A stretch of DNA of 64,000 bases from Rhizobium sp. CCGE 510 (GCF_000292525.1 NZ_AEYF01000021.1:1-64000), one strand, 5' to 3'; positions 27,138-36,818 are shown, counted from the stretch's first letter. Made by a program: numbers and translations. Notes: generated by a model not told the origin, from the letters alone.

Positions 27138-29530
27138 TCAAGCTTTCGACATACAAGGCGCGTCTGAGCGCCAGATCCATCCCGGCAGCCGTCGTGGCTA
27201 CTCGGCCCTCCACCCCCATTGGGAAGCGTCCGAAGACAGGATGGTCGCGCGGGAAGAACCGTGACCTGACACACAACTGCTGGCTTATCGCCACCGCCGA
27301 TCCTTCCAAGAAGCGGAAAGACGTCGAGCATCTCGTTTCGTTCGACGCGGCCGTTGATTTTCCGGGCATCTTTCTTTCGCACAGGTCGCTCAATGCCGAC
27401 CGCTTGACCAAAAAGATCTTGGTACTGACGTCGTTGTCGATCGGCGTACGAGGAAACGGAGGGCTAGACGCGACCTACGTCGCGCAGATGTCCCGAAGGT
27501 TCGACTGGGTGCTGCGGTATCGGATCGCGGAAGGCTATGGGTCCTTTGCAGAGATTCCCGAGGACTTCGCATCGGACTTTTCCAAGCGTCTCACAAAGGG
27601 AGGAACCTTGGCGCTCGTTCCTATAGAGGAAAGGCTCGACCTCGCGCTGGAGGCACGGACAAGCTCGGAACCGTTGGCCATCAACCGCAGGTTCGCGTCT
27701 CAGCTCGGCGTCACCATCGCGGCGCTCGCACGCTCACCTTCGTTCCAGCTAGTACTCCTCGATGCCGACCCTTCGGCCAGGCTGGATGCCAGCATTCTCG
27801 AAGAGGACGAGAACGAAGACGCAACCAGTGAGAGCTCGGCTTTGGAGACTGACGACGCTGTGCCGGGCATATCGTCGGATACGAAGGGGAGGCGTAATCT
27901 GCCCAATTACCTCGAGATCCTCGAGTACCTTTACCGGCTCTCGGAGCGTGACCTCGACCATGACCGGATGGAACAAGATCCGTTTGAGTCAATGTCCATG
28001 GACGCCATCTCGGATCGTGATCGGAAAAAGGGTGGGAGAACTGACACACTCCTTCCCGAGGACATGATGAGGGCAATGACCGCGGCAGCCAAGTTCGTGG
28101 CAAATTATTCCAAGTACATTCTGGCTACGTTTCATGACGCTCGTCATCGGGTCTCGATCGGAACCCGAGCTATCGAGACGGCAAGCACCAGGAAGCTCAT
28201 GCCAGAGGGCGGGTTCTGCATTTGGCCGACCTGGAACCTGGGTGCCGGCAGACGAGAACTGCTGCCCACAAAAACGATCCTACTGGACGAAGCCATTCGG
28301 CATCTGTTCGCAGCTTGCGCCATTCTCATCGCCGGCTTTGCGGCGCGCCGGGACATCGGCGTTCGAAGCGCTCATTTCGGCTGCCTCACCGAGGACGAAC
28401 ACGGCCTCATGACGATAAAAATCTATATCGGCAAGACGGACAAAGATCGCGTCGACATCCCGGTACCATCGATCCTCAAGACCGTCGTCAAGACACTCGA
28501 AGAGCTTTCGGCCGACACTCGCCAGGCGACCGGCAAAGAATGGCTATTCGAGGTCGCGTTCGACCCGAAGAAGCCTGAGCGGCTGGTGTCGTCACGTTTC
28601 CATCAGATCATCGATCTGTTTCTGGAGTTCATGGGCGTAGTGCCGCCAGAGGGGCGGGATCGATGGAATCTCAGCATCCACATGCTTCGGCGTGGATTCG
28701 GAATTTGGTACTATTATGGGCTGACAGGCGGCAGTCCCGACGCGCTTTCGCTCATGTATCGGCATAATGATCCAAACATGACCCGAATCTATTTTACGAT
28801 GATTTTGCCGGGAGAAATCAATCGGTTGAAGACGGAACTCGAGGTTCGCTTGCGCAGTTCCGTCGCGAACCGGACCGAAGAGGATCAATCGTGGATCGAT
28901 AGTGCTTACGATCAGTTGTCGTACATGAAGGCTCATCACAAGGCATTCGACGAGCCCCGCTGCGAGATTTTCGTCGAGAAAATGTTGGGGCTGTGGCGAG
29001 GAACGGAGAGCGTGATCGGAGCAGGCGGCAAAGCTCTGTTCAACGACGTACAGGCGATAGCCGAACGCGCGATGGGAAGGGTCCGGATCGGTTCGAGAGC
29101 CAACGACCCGAGTGCGCTCGAAACCCCTTTGCTCGAGCGGCTCATCACGTACGCCAAGAGTCACTTTTTGGAGCCGGTGATCGGCACGAATATGTGGTGC
29201 GCTGCCGACCCGCACAAGGAAGAACATCGAGCCAATGCGGAATGCCTGAAGCTGAAGGCAAAAGGCAAGGCGCCTTGGAAGAAGGACGGTATACCTGAAG
29301 CCCTCATGCCCGACTACGACTTCGCCTGCAATCGCATCTGTGTCGGTTGCCGCTTCGGTGCTGCCTTCCAGGACGGCCAACTTGCACTTCATAGCGAAGT
29401 AGAGCAGCGCCGTCACGCTGCAGCTCATGCCGCAACCCCAGCTCTCCAGAACGACGGATTCGATCTGCTTGCCCAGCTCGAGGCTGAAATTGCTGCCGCA
29501 GGTCCGGCACAACGGGGAGGCACGCTGTGA
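27134..29530 (+). CDS. ginB: Large tyrosine recombinase, GinB-type
   Basis: A 798-residue protein with a good phage-integrase catalytic domain in its middle-to-late part: a first catalytic arginine in RRDIGVRSAHF, the HMLRRGFG box (HxxR), and MYRHNDPNMTRIYFTM carrying the later histidine and the nucleophile tyrosine in IYF. A C-terminal cysteine pair segment (ACNRICVGCRFGA) might bind metal. It cuts and rejoins DNA at the attachment sites of the island as one of three cooperating recombinases. It overlaps ginA by 4 bases and ginC by 4 bases (GTGA), a sign of strictly coordinated translation. Confidence 0.8.
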   Translation: MIKLSTYKARLSARSIPAAVVATRPSTPIGKRPKTGWSRGKNRDLTHNCWLIATADPSKKRKDVEHLVSFDAAVDFPGIFLSHRSLNADRLTKKILVLTSLSIGVRGNGGLDATYVAQMSRRFDWVLRYRIAEGYGSFAEIPEDFASDFSKRLTKGGTLALVPIEERLDLALEARTSSEPLAINRRFASQLGVTIAALARSPSFQLVLLDADPSARLDASILEEDENEDATSESSALETDDAVPGISSDTKGRRNLPNYLEILEYLYRLSERDLDHDRMEQDPFESMSMDAISDRDRKKGGRTDTLLPEDMMRAMTAAAKFVANYSKYILATFHDARHRVSIGTRAIETASTRKLMPEGGFCIWPTWNLGAGRRELLPTKTILLDEAIRHLFAACAILIAGFAARRDIGVRSAHFGCLTEDEHGLMTIKIYIGKTDKDRVDIPVPSILKTVVKTLEELSADTRQATGKEWLFEVAFDPKKPERLVSSRFHQIIDLFLEFMGVVPPEGRDRWNLSIHMLRRGFGIWYYYGLTGGSPDALSLMYRHNDPNMTRIYFTMILPGEINRLKTELEVRLRSSVANRTEEDQSWIDSAYDQLSYMKAHHKAFDEPRCEIFVEKMLGLWRGTESVIGAGGKALFNDVQAIAERAMGRVRIGSRANDPSALETPLLERLITYAKSHFLEPVIGTNMWCAADPHKEEHRANAECLKLKAKGKAPWKKDGIPEALMPDYDFACNRICVGCRFGAAFQDGQLALHSEVEQRRHAAAHAATPALQNDGFDLLAQLEAEIAAAGPAQRGGTL

Positions 29531-30006
29531 GCGACGACGAAATCTGGGATCGCGAAATGACGATGGACGAGTTCAAGAGACTCGACCCGGCTTTGCAGAA
29601 AAAGCGGATCGACACGTCGCTCCGTCGGAAAGTGACCGAGATGCATCGGTGGTCCCGCAGTGGGGTTCCAACGGGGATCGATTGGCGCAAGAATGGAGGA
29701 GACCGCACCAAGCTTCGTCGATGGCATGACCCGAAGAAGAAGCTGTGGAGCTGGAGTGACGACAACCCCGATCATCCCCGGAGCCGCAACAAGACGGTGA
29801 TGGCGAAGTGGATCAAGGCCCGCAACCTGCTGGCGGCTGGCAGAACCGCCAAACCCACGGATGAGAAAGACAATTGGAAGCAAAGGGCGCTGGCGCTCGA
29901 ACTTCAGAACTCCAATCTCATCGCGGTACAGGCTTCTCTGGAAGACAGGCTTCGCCGCGCTGAAGCCAGGATTCAGGTCAGCAAGAAAAAGAGGGCAAGC
30001 GACTGA
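29527..30006 (+). CDS. ginC: Small basic coiled-coil protein, GinC-type
   Basis: A 159-residue, strongly charged protein between two recombinase genes. The central part is basic and rich in W (MHRWSRSG, RRWHDPKKKLWSWSDD), suggesting DNA contact. The C-terminal about 45 residues form a predicted coiled coil (NWKQRALALELQNSNL then LEDRLRRAEARI). This fits the small putative helix-loop-helix protein of GInt operons, which is required for recombination. It starts at a GTG that overlaps the ginB stop. Confidence 0.7.
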   Translation: MSDDEIWDREMTMDEFKRLDPALQKKRIDTSLRRKVTEMHRWSRSGVPTGIDWRKNGGDRTKLRRWHDPKKKLWSWSDDNPDHPRSRNKTVMAKWIKARNLLAAGRTAKPTDEKDNWKQRALALELQNSNLIAVQASLEDRLRRAEARIQVSKKKRASD

Positions 30007-30029
30007 TCTACATCCCGAGCGATTTCATC

Positions 30030-31580
30030 ATGGATCGAACACCGGAGGGCTTCAAGTGGCGGGACGATGATATGTCGGGAATCCCTCGGATACGATTCTC
30101 AGACGGATCGATCTTCGAGCCCTTCCTCCGGTACTTCGCTTACGGGTGGCTGAACAAGCTCTTCAAGGCGAAGTCTTCGATGGAACCGGATGCGTACTCT
30201 CTGCGTGAATGGCTTTGCCATACGTCGAATCTCGGCCTCGACTGGATGGCGGCCGGTACCGACGACGTAATGAGGTCATTTCGCAGCACCTTCGCTGAGA
30301 GGGTAAAGGAAGGCGAACTGGCAGCGGCTCAGGTTGAACTGAAGCTCGATCATATTTTCAGCTTCTACCAGAGGATCAGGAAAGCGATGCCCTTCAACGG
30401 GGAGGAGCCAATGCTTCATTTCGTTGGGCATCCCGAGAGCCTTGCTCCGATTACGACCCGTCGGGTTGGCGGAAAGGCCCGCTGGAGCGGTTGGAACAAG
30501 ATCGATCGGAAAGTCCCGAACCGCCCGACGCCGGACGACGACCAGGTTGAACGGATCCTTGAACACCTCAGGGCGGCTGCAATGGAACCCCTGGCCGGAA
30601 GATGGAAGCAGGCCCTGCAAGTCTATGCGGCGGAGAGAAACTGGCTCGTGGCGTGCTGCGAGGCCCGCGCCGGACTTCGTGCGAAAGAGACGGCGAGTCT
30701 TTCACTGCAAAATATCGCAGATGCACTCGCAAAGTTGAAAATAGTCAACATTCCAACCGGTAGGTGGCGGTCAAGCCTGCAACCAAATCCTCTGAATGAT
30801 GCGGTCGACGACCGGAAGCTTCAAGCAGAGATTCGCGCAGGAATCGAGAGGCACGCGGCGCGCGGCTACATGACGATCAACGTGGTCGTCCAGACGAAAG
30901 GAAGTCCTGAAAGGTCCGTCGAGTTTCCGATCGACCTCGTCATAGATCTTCTCGAAATTGCGGTATGGAAGGTCCGGAAGGCACTGTTCGAGCGCTGGAC
31001 GGCAGACGGCAAGATCGATCTGGACTACGATGCGGTCTTCCTCTCCTCCACGAGAGATGGCGCTCGGCTCGCCACAAAAAGCGTCGCTGACATCGTCAAA
31101 AAGGCTTTCAATGACCTCATCATCGCCGGTAGCGGCCACAGGCTCCGTGCGTATTATTTCACTGAAATGGCTTGGCTTCTGTGGACGCAGGAGCTTGCAA
31201 CGGCCGGCTACCGAAGCGATGTCGCGGTCAATAACACGGTATTGAATCGTTTGGCGGATCTCGCCGGGCACAAAAGTCCGGGAACGATGGAACGCTACTA
31301 CCTCGACAGGGCGAAGCTGCGGCAAAAACTGAAGAAAAATAAGCCAACACTCGACGCCCGCAAAGACATGATGAACGCGCTCATTGGCGTGAGTTGGGAT
31401 TTGGACGCCGACACGTGTCGGCGTCTCCAGCGGGTCATATACGCGTTTGACGACTGCGATGATCCCAGGTTCTTCACGGTCATCGATGCGGCGATCGACA
31501 AATACGTCGATCTGAAGGAGAGGCCACAACCTGACCGATCGTCTCATCTCCGATTGGTCACCAGCGGCGACGGTCCTTGA
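30030..31580 (+). CDS. ginD: Tyrosine recombinase, GinD-type
   Basis: A 516-residue integrase, last in the operon. The catalytic domain is clear: first arginine in EARAGLRAKETASLS, HRLRAYYFTEMAW as the HxxR box, and LAGHKSPGTMERYYLDRA with the GHxxxxT and the nucleophile tyrosine (YY). An N-terminal SAM-like DNA-binding part is likely before residue 150. The start is placed at the first ATG, 23 bases after ginC. Its 3' end is only about 93 bases from the junction with the interrupted host recQ, as expected for a recombinase at the edge of its own element. Confidence 0.8.
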   Translation: MDRTPEGFKWRDDDMSGIPRIRFSDGSIFEPFLRYFAYGWLNKLFKAKSSMEPDAYSLREWLCHTSNLGLDWMAAGTDDVMRSFRSTFAERVKEGELAAAQVELKLDHIFSFYQRIRKAMPFNGEEPMLHFVGHPESLAPITTRRVGGKARWSGWNKIDRKVPNRPTPDDDQVERILEHLRAAAMEPLAGRWKQALQVYAAERNWLVACCEARAGLRAKETASLSLQNIADALAKLKIVNIPTGRWRSSLQPNPLNDAVDDRKLQAEIRAGIERHAARGYMTINVVVQTKGSPERSVEFPIDLVIDLLEIAVWKVRKALFERWTADGKIDLDYDAVFLSSTRDGARLATKSVADIVKKAFNDLIIAGSGHRLRAYYFTEMAWLLWTQELATAGYRSDVAVNNTVLNRLADLAGHKSPGTMERYYLDRAKLRQKLKKNKPTLDARKDMMNALIGVSWDLDADTCRRLQRVIYAFDDCDDPRFFTVIDAAIDKYVDLKERPQPDRSSHLRLVTSGDGP

Positions 31581-31675
31581 GAGAATAAAAATCGGAGATA
31601 TTGATTCTTGGATAAGTCTCTGATATAAATGGAGTATCCCGAGGATATTAGAGACCGTTCCGCCAAAACCACAGC
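31581..31675. other. AT-rich island end and junction with host recQ (attachment site region)
   Basis: The sequence from 31581 to about 31660 is conspicuously AT-rich for this genome. From about 31674 (GCGTCTCGCAATGGGG) the host recQ frame is intact. The host frame is closed by a TAG at 31649. The exact crossover and the length of the att repeat cannot be set because the left junction is outside the window. Confidence 0.6.
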
Positions 31676-33061
31676 GTCTCGCAATGGGGCCATGATTTCC
31701 GGCCGGAGTATCGCGCGCTCGGCCGGCTCGGCGAGCAATATCCCGGCGTGCCCAGGGTGGCGCTGACGGCCACGGCCGATCCGCATACGCGCGACGACAT
31801 CATCGAGCGGCTGGGGCTCGACGCTGCCGAGATCTTCACCACCAGTTTCGACCGGCCGAACATCGCCTATGAGATCGTCGAGCGTGACCAGCCGCGGCAA
31901 CAGCTCTTGCGGTTTCTGTCCGGCCACAAGGGAAACAGCGGCATCGTCTATTGCCTGTCGCGCGCCAAGGTCGAGGATACGGCCGAGTGGCTGAACGGGC
32001 AGGGTGTGCGCGCGCTTGCCTACCATGCCGGCATGGACAGGGCGGTTCGCGACGCCAATCAGGATGCGTTCCTGAAGGAAGAAAACCTCTGCCTGGTCGC
32101 CACCGTCGCCTTCGGCATGGGCATCGACAAGCCGAATGTGCGTTATGTCGCCCATCTCGACCTGCCGGGCTCGGTGGAAGCCTACTACCAGGAGACCGGG
32201 CGCGCGGGCCGTGACGGTCTGCCGTCCGAGGTCTGGATGGCTTATGGCATGGCCGACGTCATCCAGCGCGGCCGGATGATCGACGAGGGCAGTGCCGCCG
32301 CGGAGATCAAGCGGGTCGAGCGCGCCAAGCTCAATGCATTGCTGGCGATCTGCGAGACCGCGTCCTGCCGCCGCCAGGCAATCCTTGCGCATTTCGGCGA
32401 GGCGCATGCCGGACAATGCGGCAATTGCGACACTTGCCTGAAGCCGGTCGAAACCTGGGAGGGCACGGAAGCAGCGATCAAGGCGCTGGCTGCGATCTAC
32501 CGCACCGGCGAGCGGTTCGGCGCCGGCCATGTCGTCGAGGTGCTGGTCGGCAATGTCAACGAGAAGACCGAGCGTTTCGGCCACTCCCAGATGCCGGTCT
32601 TCGGCGCCGGCAAGGATATTCCGGCGCGCGTCTGGCAATCGGTCTTCCGCCAGATGCTCGCCATGGGGCTGGTCCGCGTCGATCACGAGGCTTACGGGGC
32701 GCTGAAGCTGGAGCCGGAGGCGCGCGCCGTCTTCAAGCACGAGCGGCCGGTGTTCTTCCGCAAGGACCGTCCGGCCTCCGAACGGCGCACGAAGAAGGCG
32801 GAGCGCACCGAGCGCAAATCGGGGCTGTCAGGCGCCGACGGCACGCTCTTCGAGGCGTTGCGGGCCGAGCGCATGGCGATCGCCAAATCGCTCGGCGTAC
32901 CGCCCTATGTCGTCTTTCCCGATACGACGCTGATCGCGTTTGCCACTGACAAGCCTCGGAGCCGCAAGGAGCTGCTCGCCATATCGGGCGTCGGGCAGGC
33001 AAAGCTCGAACGCTACGGCGATGCCTTCCTGGAGATCATTCTGGCTCAGGACCGCGGCTGA
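31674..33061 (+). pseudogene. recQ: 3' fragment of host recQ, interrupted by the island
   Basis: The frame opens in mid-gene with [13 protein letters not shown], the aromatic-rich loop that follows the DEAH box in every RecQ, and continues to the normal end: [12 protein letters not shown], helicase motif [16 protein letters not shown], the zinc cysteines CGNCDTC and an HRDC domain. About 155 N-terminal residues, including Walker A and DEAH, are missing, so the product cannot be a helicase. A GTG at 31748 could start a 437-residue remnant. Codon use matches the chromosome to its right. The island's own recQ at 16358 probably takes over. Confidence 0.9.
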
Positions 33062-33113
33062 ACGGACCCTGCTGATAGTTGAGATCAGCCGAGGGGGCAT
33101 GGTACATGCTGCC

Positions 33114-33165
33114 TCTACAGCGCCGCGCGTCTTTTCCGACGCGCAAAGGACGCTGTAACTCTTTG
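33114..33165. repeat. Rhizobial intergenic repeat (GC-rich hairpin)
   Basis: ACAGCG and CGCGCGTC pair imperfectly with GACGCGC and CGCTGT around a TTTTCC loop. The same block, CAGCGCCGCGCGTC, recurs at 51745. I know such elements as common between rhizobial genes. It follows the recQ stop and could act as a terminator. Confidence 0.45.
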
Positions 33166-33169
33166 AATT

Positions 33170-33215
33170 GCTGTATAATTCCTTAAACCGAATCCGGTTT
33201 AAGGAATTATACAGC
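33170..33215. repeat. Perfect 21-bp inverted repeat before a methyltransferase gene
   Basis: GCTGTATAATTCCTTAAACC (plus G) is followed after a 4-base loop by its exact reverse complement. The element ends 14 bases before the start of the methyltransferase gene. Closely similar palindromes are frequent in Rhizobium intergenic regions. It would form a strong hairpin in the mRNA leader or could bind a dimeric regulator. Confidence 0.7.
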
Positions 33216-33229
33216 GGGGAGGAGCGCCG

Positions 33230-33958
33230 ATGGCCCAGAATATCTACGACCGACCGGAATTCTTCGCCGGATACAGCGGCATGAGGCGATCCGTCCACGG
33301 GCTTGACGGGGCGGCCGAATGGCCGGCGGTGCGCGCGCTTCTGCCTGATCTAACCGGCAAACGCGTCGTCGATCTCGGCTGCGGCTTCGGCTGGTTTTCG
33401 CGTTTCGCCATGGCTCAAGGTGCTGCCAGTGTGTTCGGGCTCGATATCTCGGAAAAGATGATCGCCAGAGCGAGGGCTGATACGGACGATGCCGCGGTTA
33501 CCTACGAGATCGCCGATCTCGAGCATCTCAAGCTTGCCGAGGCATCATACGATTTCGCTCATAGTTCGCTGGCGCTGCATTATATCGAGGACTTCGCCGG
33601 CCTCGTCGCGAGTATGCATCGCGCGCTTTTGCCGGGATCGCATTTCGTCTTCACCATCGAGCATCCGATCTTCATGGCGCCGACCCATCCCGCCTGGTCC
33701 ACCGACGCCGAGGGGCGGCGCATCTGGCCACTCGACCGCTATTCCGTCGAGGGTGCCCGCACGACCGACTGGCTCGCCAAAGGTGTCGTCAAGCAGCACC
33801 GCAAGCTCGGCACGACGCTCAATACCTTGATTGCGGCGGGCTTTGCCATCCGTCATGTCGAGGAATGGAGCCCTAACGATCGGGAATTGCGTGACAATCC
33901 CGATTGGGCGGAGGAACTGGACCGGCCGATGTTTCTGCTGATCGCGGTTCAGCGCTGA
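33230..33958 (+). CDS. Class I SAM-dependent methyltransferase
   Basis: A 242-residue methyltransferase of the Methyltransf_11 type. Motif I is VVDLGCGFGWFSRFA near residue 45, the acidic motif II residue is in VFGLDIS, and motif IV is in YDFAHSSLALHY. The later segment FVFTIEHPIFM is seen in many bacterial members. Substrate unknown. The start has GGAGG 8 bases upstream, in the tail of the palindromic element. It is not related closely to the methyltransferase at 853. Confidence 0.85.
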   Translation: MAQNIYDRPEFFAGYSGMRRSVHGLDGAAEWPAVRALLPDLTGKRVVDLGCGFGWFSRFAMAQGAASVFGLDISEKMIARARADTDDAAVTYEIADLEHLKLAEASYDFAHSSLALHYIEDFAGLVASMHRALLPGSHFVFTIEHPIFMAPTHPAWSTDAEGRRIWPLDRYSVEGARTTDWLAKGVVKQHRKLGTTLNTLIAAGFAIRHVEEWSPNDRELRDNPDWAEELDRPMFLLIAVQR

Positions 33959-34022
33959 AGAAGACAAGCCGGCGGCGATATGCTAACCCGGCGGATACGG
34001 AAATCGTCAGGAAGGGCCGCCC

Positions 34023-35210
34023 ATGACCTCGCAATTCCTCTCCCATCTCCAATCCGAGATTTCGGCGCTGAAGGATGGCGGCCTCTATAAGTCTGAGCGC
34101 ATCATCAGCTCCAAGCAGGCGGGCGAGATCGCGATTTCGACCGGCGAACGGGTGCTGAATTTTTGCGCCAACAACTATCTCGGCCTTGCCGACAATGAGG
34201 AATTGGCCGAGGCCGGCAAACAGGCGCTCGACCGCTACGGCTACGGCATGGCTTCGGTGCGCTTCATCTGCGGCACGCAGGAGGAGCACAAGCAGCTCGA
34301 GGCGCGCATCTCTTCCTTTCTCGGCATGGAAGACACGATCCTTTACTCCTCCTGCTTCGACGCCAATGGTGGCCTGTTCGAAACGCTGCTCTCCGACGAA
34401 GACGCGATCATTTCGGATGCGCTGAACCACGCCTCGATCATCGATGGCGTCAGGCTGTCGAAGGCCAAGCGCTTTCGTTACGCCAACAACGATATGGCAG
34501 CACTTGAAGAGGAATTGAAAAAGGCCGAAGACTGCCGCTTCAAGCTGATCGCCACCGACGGCGTTTTCTCGATGGACGGCATCATCGCCAATCTCAGCGG
34601 CGTCTGCGATCTCGCCGAGAAATACGGTGCGATGGTCATGGTCGACGACAGCCATGCGGTCGGTTTCGTCGGCAAGAACGGTCGCGGCTCCCCCGAATAT
34701 TGCGGCGTCGAGGGCCGGATCGACATCATCACCGGAACGCTCGGCAAGGCGCTCGGCGGCGCTTCGGGCGGTTATACCTCGGCGAAGGCTGAAGTTGTGG
34801 AATGGCTGCGGCAGCGCTCGCGGCCCTATCTGTTCTCGAATACGCTGGCGCCGGTGATTGCGGCCGCCTCGCTCAAGGTGTTCGATCTGATCGAAAACGG
34901 TGATGCCTTGCGCAAGCGCCTGTCCGACAATGCCGATCTCTTCCGCACTGAAATGACCAAGCTCGGCTTCACGCTCGCCGGCGAAGGCCATCCGATCATC
35001 CCGGTCATGCTTGGTGACGCCAAGCTCGCACAGGACATGGCGGCTTTGATGCTGAAGAAGGGTATCTATGTGATCGGTTTCTCTTTCCCTGTCGTGCCGA
35101 AGGGCCAGGCCCGCATCCGCACGCAGATGTCGGCTGCGCATTCGCGTGAAGATGTGGAGCGGGCGATTGCGGCCTTTGCCGAGGCTGGGCGGGAGCTAGG
35201 CGTGATTTGA
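34023..35210 (+). CDS. kbl: 2-amino-3-ketobutyrate CoA ligase (glycine C-acetyltransferase)
   Basis: A 395-residue PLP enzyme that splits 2-amino-3-ketobutyrate with CoA into glycine and acetyl-CoA, the second step of threonine breakdown. Family marks are [12 protein letters not shown] near residue 42, the [10 protein letters not shown] segment and the PLP lysine in [13 protein letters not shown] near 240. The length is normal for Kbl. The threonine dehydrogenase gene follows on the same strand after a 212-base repeat-bearing gap, giving the usual kbl-tdh pair. The start has a GGAAGG site. Confidence 0.95.
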   Translation: MTSQFLSHLQSEISALKDGGLYKSERIISSKQAGEIAISTGERVLNFCANNYLGLADNEELAEAGKQALDRYGYGMASVRFICGTQEEHKQLEARISSFLGMEDTILYSSCFDANGGLFETLLSDEDAIISDALNHASIIDGVRLSKAKRFRYANNDMAALEEELKKAEDCRFKLIATDGVFSMDGIIANLSGVCDLAEKYGAMVMVDDSHAVGFVGKNGRGSPEYCGVEGRIDIITGTLGKALGGASGGYTSAKAEVVEWLRQRSRPYLFSNTLAPVIAAASLKVFDLIENGDALRKRLSDNADLFRTEMTKLGFTLAGEGHPIIPVMLGDAKLAQDMAALMLKKGIYVIGFSFPVVPKGQARIRTQMSAAHSREDVERAIAAFAEAGRELGVI

Positions 35211-35220
35211 GAATGGGGCT

Positions 35221-35395
35221 GCCCTCACCCTAACTCGACCGGGGTCGAGCCACAGCTCTCGACCCGTTCCTCGGACCCCCGTAAACGGGGCGAGGGGACG
35301 TGCCCTGCGAGAGGTAGGTGGGGACGGAGAGGTCTCTGCTTGCCCCCTTCGCCCCGCCTGCGGGGAGAAGGGGCCGGCAGGCGATGAGGGGCGGA
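35221..35395. repeat. Rhizobial intergenic repeat between kbl and tdh
   Basis: A GC-rich block beginning CCCTCACCCTAACTCG, with internal hairpins such as CCCCGTAAACGGGGCGAGGGG (shortened) and CCCCGCCTGCGGGG. This is the kind of mosaic repeat scattered in Rhizobiales genomes. It sits inside the kbl-tdh operon and may adjust mRNA stability. Confidence 0.6.
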
Positions 35396-35422
35396 AACAG
35401 GCACTGACCAAGGGATACAGAT

Positions 35423-36460
35423 ATGTCGAATATGATGAAGGCGCTGGTCAAGTCGAAGCCGGAAGTCGGTCTCTGGATGGAGAACGTGCCGGTGCCGGAG
35501 GTCGGGCCGAACGATGTGCTGATCCGGGTGAAGAAATCGGCGATCTGCGGCACGGACGTCCATATCTGGAACTGGGACCAGTGGGCGCAGAAAACCATTC
35601 CGGTGCCGATGGTCGTCGGCCATGAATTTTCCGGCGAGATCGCCGAGATCGGTTCGGCGGTCACCCGCTATCATGTCGGCGAGCGCGTTTCCGGCGAGGG
35701 CCACATCGTATGCGGCAAATGCCGCAACTGCCGGGCGGGTAGGGGGCACCTCTGCCGCAACACGCTCGGCGTCGGCGTCAACCGGCCGGGTTCGTTCGGC
35801 GAGTTCGTCTGCATTCCCGAAAGCAATGTCGTGGCGATCCCGGAGGATATTTCCGACGAAATCGCCGCGATCTTCGATCCGTTCGGCAATGCGGTGCACA
35901 CCGCGCTTTCCTTCGACCTCGTCGGCGAGGATGTGCTGGTTACCGGCGCCGGGCCGATCGGCATCATGGGTGCGCTCGTCGCGAAACGGTCCGGTGCCCG
36001 CAAGGTGGTGATCACCGATATCAATCCGCAGCGGCTGGCGCTGGCGCACAAACTCGGCATCGACCACGTTGTCAACGCATCGAGCGAGAATCTGGCCGAC
36101 GTGATGAAGGCGATCGGCATGACCGAGGGTTTCGATGTCGGGCTCGAAATGTCGGGCGCCGCACCCGCCTTTCGTGACATGATCGACAAGATGAACAATG
36201 GCGGCAAGATCGCCATTCTCGGCATTGCGCCGGCCGGTTTCGAGATCGACTGGAACAAGGTGATCTTCAAGATGCTCAATCTCAAGGGCATCTATGGCCG
36301 CGAAATGTTCGAGACCTGGTACAAGATGATCGCCTTCGTCCAGGGTGGTCTCGACCTTGCGCCGATCATCACCCACCGCATCAAGATCGACGAGTTTCGC
36401 GACGGCTTCGAGGCGATGCGATCAGGTAACTCCGGCAAAGTTGTCATGGACTGGATGTAA
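35423..36460 (+). CDS. tdh: L-threonine 3-dehydrogenase
   Basis: A 345-residue zinc alcohol dehydrogenase family enzyme that oxidises threonine to 2-amino-3-ketobutyrate with NAD. Visible are the catalytic zinc ligands ([15 protein letters not shown] and GHEFSGE), the structural zinc cluster [15 protein letters not shown], and the NAD-binding turn [12 protein letters not shown] near residue 175. CGTDVHIW is diagnostic of Tdh. Feeds its product to Kbl encoded just upstream. Confidence 0.95.
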   Translation: MSNMMKALVKSKPEVGLWMENVPVPEVGPNDVLIRVKKSAICGTDVHIWNWDQWAQKTIPVPMVVGHEFSGEIAEIGSAVTRYHVGERVSGEGHIVCGKCRNCRAGRGHLCRNTLGVGVNRPGSFGEFVCIPESNVVAIPEDISDEIAAIFDPFGNAVHTALSFDLVGEDVLVTGAGPIGIMGALVAKRSGARKVVITDINPQRLALAHKLGIDHVVNASSENLADVMKAIGMTEGFDVGLEMSGAAPAFRDMIDKMNNGGKIAILGIAPAGFEIDWNKVIFKMLNLKGIYGREMFETWYKMIAFVQGGLDLAPIITHRIKIDEFRDGFEAMRSGNSGKVVMDWM

Positions 36461-36470
36461 GGAGAACGAC

Positions 36471-36818
36471 ATGCTCTATGAAGGAAGCTGCCATTGCGGC
36501 AAGGTCGCTTTCGAGGTCGAAGGTGAATTCACCGAGGCTCTCGACTGCAATTGTTCGCTTTGCCGCAGACGGGGCGGGCTTCTTGCTTTCGTGCCGCGTG
36601 AGAAGCTGGTGCTGAAGACGCCCGAAGCCAACCTTTCGACCTATACTTTCAACGGGCATGTCATCCGGCATCATTTCTGCGCGAAGTGCGGCATCGCACC
36701 GTTTGGCGAAGGCGTAGCCCCGGATGGCTCGGCCATGGCTTCGATCAATCTGCGCTGCATTCCCGCGGTCGATCTCGGCGCTCTGAAGGTGACGGCCTAT
36801 GACGGCGCGTCACGTTAG
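36471..36818 (+). CDS. GFA family (glutathione-dependent formaldehyde-activating-like) protein
   Basis: A 115-residue protein of the GFA/CENP-V family. Zinc-binding cysteines are in EGSCHCGKVAFEV, DCNCSLCRRRGGL and HFCAKCGIAPF, the classical set. The family includes S-hydroxymethylglutathione synthase but most members have no proven activity. It starts 10 bases after tdh with AGGAG upstream, so it is the last gene of the threonine operon; a link to that pathway is not established. Confidence 0.85.
   Translation: MLYEGSCHCGKVAFEVEGEFTEALDCNCSLCRRRGGLLAFVPREKLVLKTPEANLSTYTFNGHVIRHHFCAKCGIAPFGEGVAPDGSAMASINLRCIPAVDLGALKVTAYDGASR

Larger units (their letters stand above)
1..31673. mobile_element. 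GInt-type genomic island carrying defence genes, integrated in recQ (left end outside window)
   Basis: Everything left of the recQ fragment at 31674 differs in character from the right half: codon use is more AT-tolerant, there are many pseudogenes, and nearly every intact gene belongs to a family known from defence islands. The right edge is sharp, because a conserved RecQ reading frame begins there in mid-gene without a start codon. Directly left of it sits an operon of three large tyrosine recombinases and a small protein, the arrangement described for GInt islands (ginABCD). The 5' half of the interrupted recQ is not in the window, so the left end must lie before position 1 or has been lost. 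In this island the operon points outward toward recQ and the cargo lies upstream of ginA. Confidence 0.75.

Noticed and set aside
31544..32740. Minus-strand frame of 398 codons over the recQ fragment
   Set aside because: Shadow of the recQ remnant, which has strong helicase motifs on the plus strand.
35225..36376. Long minus-strand frame opposite tdh
   Set aside because: Tdh is certain and this is its shadow; long antisense frames are common in GC-rich DNA.
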